A DNA stretch of 64,000 nt, taken from positions 4,482,251 to 4,546,250 of the forward strand of contig NC_058151.1 of the NCBI RefSeq assembly GCF_011075055.1, in the 5' to 3' direction. The notes beneath the pieces were generated by a model that was not told the origin of the DNA, did not search any database, and saw nothing but the letters and a program-made list of their open reading frames with translations. Numbering within the stretch: the first letter of the stretch is position 1; every line of letters begins with the position of its first letter. This document shows, piece by piece, positions 57,850 to 64,000 of this stretch. A program made the position numbers and the translations under genes. This DNA is from Mangifera indica (taxonomy: Eukaryota > Streptophyta > Magnoliopsida > Sapindales > Anacardiaceae).

Positions 57850-58586
57850 TTGGTACAGAGAGTTGAGATTTATTACTATTTTTTGTTTACTGAGAGTTTT
57901 GTTGTTTGTGAGGAGATGACATTCCATTGATTATTATTATTTGTTATAAATATTATTATGTTTTTTATATAATAATAATTATTATTATGTTCTTTTCAGT
58001 GTTGTGATTAAAATAAAAAATGGTCCATAAATTGAAAACAGTTAACAAATTAAAAGAAAAGGGGAATGGAGAAGCTTTAATTGGCAGTAGGAATAAGCCA
58101 CCATTTTTAATCTAGCCAAATCTTGAAGCCATTGTTGATAAAGCGCAAGGCAGAAGCAGCCTTTTAAGCCTCACAAATTGGCAGAATCATACTTGAAGAG
58201 AATTTGTGATTTTTGACACTGAAAATTTTTGGTTTGATTTGGCATAATTCTATAGTCACTGAAGATGCCTGATAATGGTCAAAGGAGAAGAAAACTGAGG
58301 CCAACTCTAGTAGATCTCCGTCAAATCTCAAAGCAGTAACTGGGCATATTATTATGCCTTATTTAGATCAAAATTTTCCTTTTGACAAGTAAATAGAAAT
58401 TTATATCTTCTCTTTCAAAATTTTAATTCTTTCCCAATTTTATTAATCCCTGATATTTTTTAATTTATAGACTTGCATATTACATGTAATTTAATATGTG
58501 AGTTTCCAGTGACATACATTAGTAATGTCCTGATAGGGTAAGATATGTGTGTGGTGTCGCTAATATATGTTTAAAAAAGAAAACAA
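57850..58586. other. 3' flank of the AG-peptide gene
   Basis: Probable 3' UTR to about 58000. I see nothing further in the remaining 600 bp. Confidence 0.4.
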
Positions 58587-58595
58587 AAAAACTAC

Positions 58596-59565
58596 GGGAA
58601 AAAGGACTATTTCCCACCCAACTTTTAGCTTAATTTCAAACTCACACCCACGAGAGATAAAAAACCCAAAATTCCACCCATAACCAAACTGCCGTCCAAA
58701 TTTTCAGTTAGGAACAGAGGTAAAATCGTTATTTTATCTATAAATTTTAAAACTTTAAAATTTCACCATTTACCCCCTCTAGGTTTTAAAAACTAACACT
58801 TGAACCTATCCTCAAAGTTTGAAAAGTTTAGATTTCATCCCTAAAGTTTGCTTCTTTCTCCAGCCACCACTGACAGCTGACGCACTCCACCGATCTTCCA
58901 TCTCTGACTACAAAGGACGACTCGTTGTCGCCCAAATCTGGACGACGAAGATTCATAGATCTGGAAGAACAGATGAAGGACGACGCTTAGTCGTCGTGTC
59001 TGGATGACGCGACGAGCGACAAAAGATGACGAAACATCGTCTGGGTAGAGCGACGAAGAGATCTCCATCTATTCGTTGCATCGTGCGACCAAGAGATCTC
59101 CGTCTCTTTGTCACACCGTGCTACAAAGAGATGAAGATCTCTTCATCACATCACCACCGTTGCACCAGGAGAAGGAGGAGGCCGAAGACGACGCCAGAGA
59201 CAACATCAAAAGATGAAGTTGAAGAATGAGAGTGAAACTGCTATTTTTGAAAGATATAAGGGGCGACTGAGTTTTAAAAAATGTGAAAACCCTAGGTTTG
59301 GGGGTGAAAATGTTACTTTTTAAAGTTTAAAAACTTTAAGTAAAGGTGAAATGTTAATTTCTAAACCCTGAGAGGGGGGGGGGGGGGGGGCGGGGAGGGC
59401 GGAAAGTAATAAACTTTATAACTTTTTCATATAAATAGTAAAATAACTATTTTACCCCTCCCTTTAACAGAAGTTTGCCTATGAATGGGAACGAAGGTTT
59501 TTCATTTCCCGTAGGTGTAGGTTTGAGAATGACCTAAAAGTTGGGTGGGAAATAGTCATTTTTTC
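58596..59565. mobile_element. Mutator-type MITE, copy F, with 9-bp TSD
   Basis: The 970-bp element is flanked by a perfect 9-bp duplication AAAAACTAC (58587-58595 and 59566-59574). Ends: GGGAAAAAGGACTATTTCCC and the complement of GAAAAAATGACTATTTCCC. The middle (about 58900-59200) is rich in 'gacgacga' and 'gagatct' words like copies 1 and B. A 17-base G run lies at 59374-59390. The open frames at 58819-59229 arise from this simple-sequence interior. Confidence 0.87.
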
Positions 59566-59579
59566 AAAAACTACACGTA

Positions 59580-59732
59580 GTTATTTTTTATATATAATTT
59601 AAGTATACATATGATATATTAGTATATAATTAAATAATTTCAAATTAAAGATAAAAAATATTTAATTATATAATGATACATTATCATGTATATAAATTAT
59701 GTATAAAAATGTTTATATATAGTATTACTAAA
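59580..59732. mobile_element. AT-rich palindromic MITE, diverged
   Basis: About 150 bp of hairpin-forming sequence with 'aatttaagtatacatatgat' on one side and complementary words on the other, immediately after MITE copy F. It is similar to, but more diverged than, the copies at 42.2, 50.8 and 53.4 kb. Confidence 0.5.
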
Positions 59733-60729
59733 AAAATTATTAGATCTAATATTTTACTTGTTTAATATAGTTGAATTTATCCTGAAAAGATAATCCAACT
59801 TTCGTAAGATTTTTTTGATTAAAAAAATGTTAAGATAAATTATATTTCACGTAAAAGGGTAACGAATCAAATTTGTATTCCCCCTTTCACTTAAAAATCT
59901 ATAGACTTTGTCATATCAAATTCTGAAATGCACTATTGTTGACTGGTTGGTACAAACTTAAACCTTTTTTTTCGGGTTTTAATAACGTGTAAATACAGTG
60001 AACGCAACCCTTAGTTTTACACCAAATTTTGAAGAGACGCAGAACAATTTGACCAAATAAAGCAACACACTGAAAAGACCAAATCAGGGTCTATTTTGAA
60101 GAAAATTGAAGCAGCAAATTTTATTGGGGTAACACATGTTCATGGAGGATTTGGTCAAAACAAAAGAGAAGCCTAAGCAAGCCACCGACTTCAAGTTCAA
60201 CTTTGGAAGCCCAACAAACATGTGCTAACGTGTTCGCCTCCCATATCGTGTCGTCCAAGCTGTTTTGACCTCCCACGAACCAAACTCTTAATTAACTAGA
60301 GGCCAAATGACTATCTACCATGCAAACTCTATCTACCTTGAACATTTTTATCCTTTAAATTTGAAAATGTTATATTTTCACCTATTTATTAAACTTAAAT
60401 ATAAATTTTAATAATCAAAAAATATTTTTATAATTTTTTATAAAATATAATAAAATTAATATACCTTATATTATTAGTAGAATAAATAAATTATATATTC
60501 ACTCTAATTACTTTGAATTTTTTAATTCTTTTTTCTCTTTCTTATTTCTTGGTATTATCTGGATTGTTTTGAAGATGAAGAGGTGGTTGTGCCTTTTGAT
60601 GTTTTAGTGTTATGAGTTTAATTTTTATGGTAATAATGTGATTGGATTGTCCAATAATTTAGAAGTGTGGCAACACATTTGACTATGATTATTGGATCTG
60701 GATGGATTTGTTTTTCTTTTTTTTTTTTT

Positions 60730-63700
60730 ATAGTTTTAGGTTTATGAAAGCCAAAAGAAGATAAATTAATGTCATCTCCAAAGTCCATCCCAACATGTTG
60801 ATGAAGAGCCTTGACAACCAAAAGAGTCTTGTACCTCTCAACAAATCCATTAGCTTGAAGCTTAACCTTGTATACCTAATGAAAACTGCCTAAATTCTTT
60901 TAAAGAGAAGGTGGAACAAGAACCCAAGCGTTATCCTGTATGAGAGCATCATCCTTTTTACTCATTGCATGATGCCAATGAGGAAGGGATCGTGCCTACT
61001 TGAAAATGGTCGACTCATGTAAAACATGATCTAAAGCCTTAGTAGCAAGAGCATGGGGAAACACATGATAATATTGATACCAAGGATTTAAAAATCGAAC
61101 TGGACCGACTGGTCAAACCGGTCGATCCGTGAACCGGTACTGTAGTCAAGTATTGTTGAAAACATAACTGGTATAAGGTTGAAATCGGATTGAACCATGG
61201 TCAAACCTCCGGTTCAAACTTGAACCGCAGTCCAAACCGGTCTAGGTGGTTCCACAAAATTCAATCAATTCCACAAAACCCAACTGCAAAACCTCAAATT
61301 ATCGTGACAGAAGAACAACGACGTGGTGGACGATGGGTATCAAAGATCCAAGGATGATGGTTAGGCGACTGTGGTGGTGGTCGGAGAGGTAACGACAATT
61401 GCACAGATGGAGCTAGATGTGGTGTCCAGAAATCGACGATCATCTGGGGAACACAGACTTGCTCTTCCAGTAGCCACGACAGGAAGCAAACACAAAAATC
61501 ATAGATTGGAAGAGAATGCAGTTGTGCTTTTAGATTTTATATTTGAATTGGGATAGAAGTTGTATTGGTTTTCACTTATGATTGCTAGAGATTGGTTGAA
61601 TTCTGTGGGTGTTTGATTTCGGCAATTTCAGTTGTGGGAGGTTTGGGGTTGTGTGTTTGTTGAATATGATGTGAAGATTTGCCCACCTTGTGTTTGATTT
61701 TTTGCCTGGCTGAGTTGCGTTTTGTTTGGTTGGTGAATCATGAAGAGACACTTGCTTTATCATAACTTACAATTATCTACTTTACATGGATGAATAAAAA
61801 TAATATTAAATTATTCGATAATATATATAAATATGTATAAAATTATATATACAAAATAAATACATATAATATTATTCATATTGGATATAATTGTTTTCTA
61901 TGGTGGGATATATGTTGTAACAATTAATAGTGCATGTGTTTGTAGAATTGAATTTTTTTAATGCATATGTTTTGTTTTGATGTAAAGTTAGTTGTTATTA
62001 CTTATTACATTTATGTTTAATAATGCATATATTTTGTTAATTGTGAAAACTGAAAAGTATGCACAGTATAAAATTTACGGTGTAAAACATATTTAATTAC
62101 TAATTAGACATAATTTTTTTATATTTTTACATAAAATTGTAATTCCGATCCATCCGACCGGTCCAAACGATTCAACCGGTTCGATCAAAACCAGTAATTA
62201 AAACAGTTTTTATTCCGGTCCGGTTGTGAAAACCTTGATTGATACAATGAAACTTTTGATGGGGTAGAGGTGTATTACTCTAATAAAAAATAAAGTTTGC
62301 TAGGGAAGATGAAATGGAGTTAGGCATATTGTGTGAGCTCAATAAGGATAGTAGGGTATCGCTTGATGAAGGAGACAATGGAGCCACTGATGATGAGCCA
62401 AGAGAACTAGTGGAATTTGACAAAAACTGTGAGCTTTGGTTTGATAACCGGAGGTCAACTAGCAGAACAAGCAAACTAGATAGATGTAGACCCAAAACAT
62501 CATATAACCAAAGAGTCGTGGATGGAACTAACAATGAGCAAAACTCTAAAGTAGACTTCGTGGAGGAAGTGACAACAACAAATCCAGAAAAATGGTCTCA
62601 TGTAACACCACATGTGAGGAGATGTAAACACGACCAATGGGCACTTGAAGGCAACAATATCCATGATGAGAAGCATCAAGCTTAAAAAATAGACAAGCAA
62701 CATAAGAAGAGACAAACTTATGGGTAGCATTTGATGCGAGTAATGGATAATAAACACAATCAGAAGTTTTTAAGAAACTGCAGTCATAGTACGCCAAAGA
62801 AGAATCTCAAATGAACTCTTATTTTTTAATACCAATGTGGGTGACTTATCAATAAAAAACACAACAGAAAATGCCTCTATATATAGGGGTAGTGGCAAGT
62901 TAGCATGTAATAAAAGACATTATTTTCCCACTATGTCATTGTGTTTCCACTCAATATACCATTTTGGGTAGGGGTGTAAGGATAAGATAACTAATATGTA
63001 ATATCTTGTGACTTAAGAAGAGAACAAAACAATTTATTGTCAAAGTTATCATAACCATCAGAACATACAATCCAAATAGAACATGAAGGAAAATTTTCTA
63101 TCATTAATTTAAATTTGATTTAAAAAAAGACAATAATATCAAATTTATTAAATATAGGGTATAATCATATATATTAACTAAAGTCAAACGGCTACAATGA
63201 TGGGATAAGATTAAAATCGTAGACATTTAGGTGAATAAGACTGAGAGGAGTTTGAACGGTGTAATTACATTTGATTAAAGAGAGGTGATTGCTTTTACCA
63301 AGATGACACACATGACACACAAACAAGAGATTTTATGGACTACAGACTAGACCAAACATGCAAGCAAGCTCAATCTTGAGCACCACAAATAATGGATGGT
63401 CAAGATGACGATGCCATACGTTGGGCAAGACACAAAAAGAAGAATAAGTTGCATCAACAAGAGGAGATAGTTGATAGAGACCATTACAAATATGACTAGA
63501 AAGAAAAGTTTGTCCTGTCTATTCGACCATAATCACAAAACCAAACAAGTTAAGTAGACAATCAAATTCAGTATCATATGTGAATTTAAGAATAAACAAC
63601 AAATTTTTACACAATTAAAAGATACACAAGATATCAGATAATGCAACTCTAAAATTGAAAAACTCAAATAAACACACAGACTCCTAATGCAAAATTGAAA

Positions 63701-64000
63701 GTGATTGGCCATTTACAACAATAACAAAAGATATATTAATATGAACTTGAGAACAGAATAAAACAGAAACATTGGGTGTCATGTCATGTGTTGCATCGAG
63801 TTAAGAACCCAAATAGAGTTAAACATATCACACACAAATATAACTGCAAAAGGCATGGTCATCGTATTAGTTGTATAGGGAGGGTTGCTTCACTTTGGAC
63901 AAACGTGAGTGGAGTGCCCATGGTTGTCATATATTTGGCAAGCACCTTGAAGGAAAACATCAGAGAGAGTAGGTAGCAAAGAGGCTGGTACAAAGAACAC
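60730..64000 (-). mobile_element. decayed Copia retrotransposon, runs off the window
   Basis: On the - strand the order is Copia-like. A gag/pre-integrase region with a K-A-I-T-S-L (broken G-K-x-H-x-L-P-F) stretch lies at about 63450-63200. A Ser/Pro-rich linker follows at about 62540-62290. The reverse-transcriptase start (V-Y-K-V-K-L-Q-A-N-G, then E-R-Y-K-T-L-L-V-V-K) lies at about 60880-60750. Frameshifts and stops are frequent. No LTR is seen in the window, so the 5' end lies beyond 64000. A hAT element interrupts it. Confidence 0.7.
61081..62237. mobile_element. hAT element inserted in the Copia remnant
   Basis: The 1157-bp insertion has a perfect 8-bp target duplication ATTGATAC (61073-61080 and 62238-62245). 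The ends are CAAGGATTTAAAAATCG and the complement of CAAGGTTTTCACAACCG. Both subterminal regions are dense in 'ccggt/accgg' and 'tcaaacc/ggtttga' words. The open frames inside are short and unlike a transposase, so it is non-autonomous. Confidence 0.88.

Overview
The window looks like nuclear DNA of a eudicot plant. It is AT-rich, its genes are split by GT-AG introns, and it carries plant-specific families: arabinogalactan peptides, an LRR receptor kinase, an A20/AN1 stress-associated protein and a plant NEK kinase. The rest is dominated by plant DNA transposons and decayed LTR retrotransposons. The species cannot be named from this sequence. There is no sign of bacterial, plastid or mitochondrial DNA, CRISPR arrays or RNA genes.

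Layout. 2.0-5.0 kb: a five-exon GDSL esterase/lipase gene (+). 5.2-8.0 kb: a broken Copia element split by a hAT element. 8.4-13.0 kb: a possible Gypsy-type LTR, a Mutator-type MITE, and a GDSL last-exon pseudogene split by a hAT-like element. 13.6-16.9 kb: a two-exon LRR receptor pseudokinase (-). 17-23.4 kb: no gene. 23.4-31 kb: an inverted duplication of an A20/AN1 zinc-finger gene, with the intact gene on the - strand and a promoterless, transposon-split pseudogene on the + strand. 32.2-35.4 kb: an eight-exon DNAJC9-type J-protein gene (+). 36.2-38.3 kb: three adjacent Mutator-type MITEs. 39.5-48.5 kb: a 13-exon NEK kinase gene (+). Its second intron carries a chimeric fragment of leucine aminopeptidase and poly(ADP-ribose) polymerase. 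Its eighth intron carries an internally deleted Copia. 49-58 kb: three single-exon genes for short secreted peptides (two clear arabinogalactan peptides and one similar), separated by MITEs. 58.6-64 kb: another MITE and a decayed Copia (-) split by a hAT element.

The genes do not form one pathway. From memory, the Arabidopsis orthologues of the J-protein (ATJ6, At5g06910) and the LRR pseudokinase (At5g06940) are close neighbours on chromosome 5, so this pair probably keeps an ancestral order. The most unusual objects are the LAP/PARP chimera beside a polypurine tract and LTR-like sequence, the inverted A20/AN1 duplication whose breakpoint lies inside a transposon, and a MITE family whose 9-bp target duplications are still readable at several copies. 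Three hAT insertions also keep perfect or near-perfect 8-bp target duplications.
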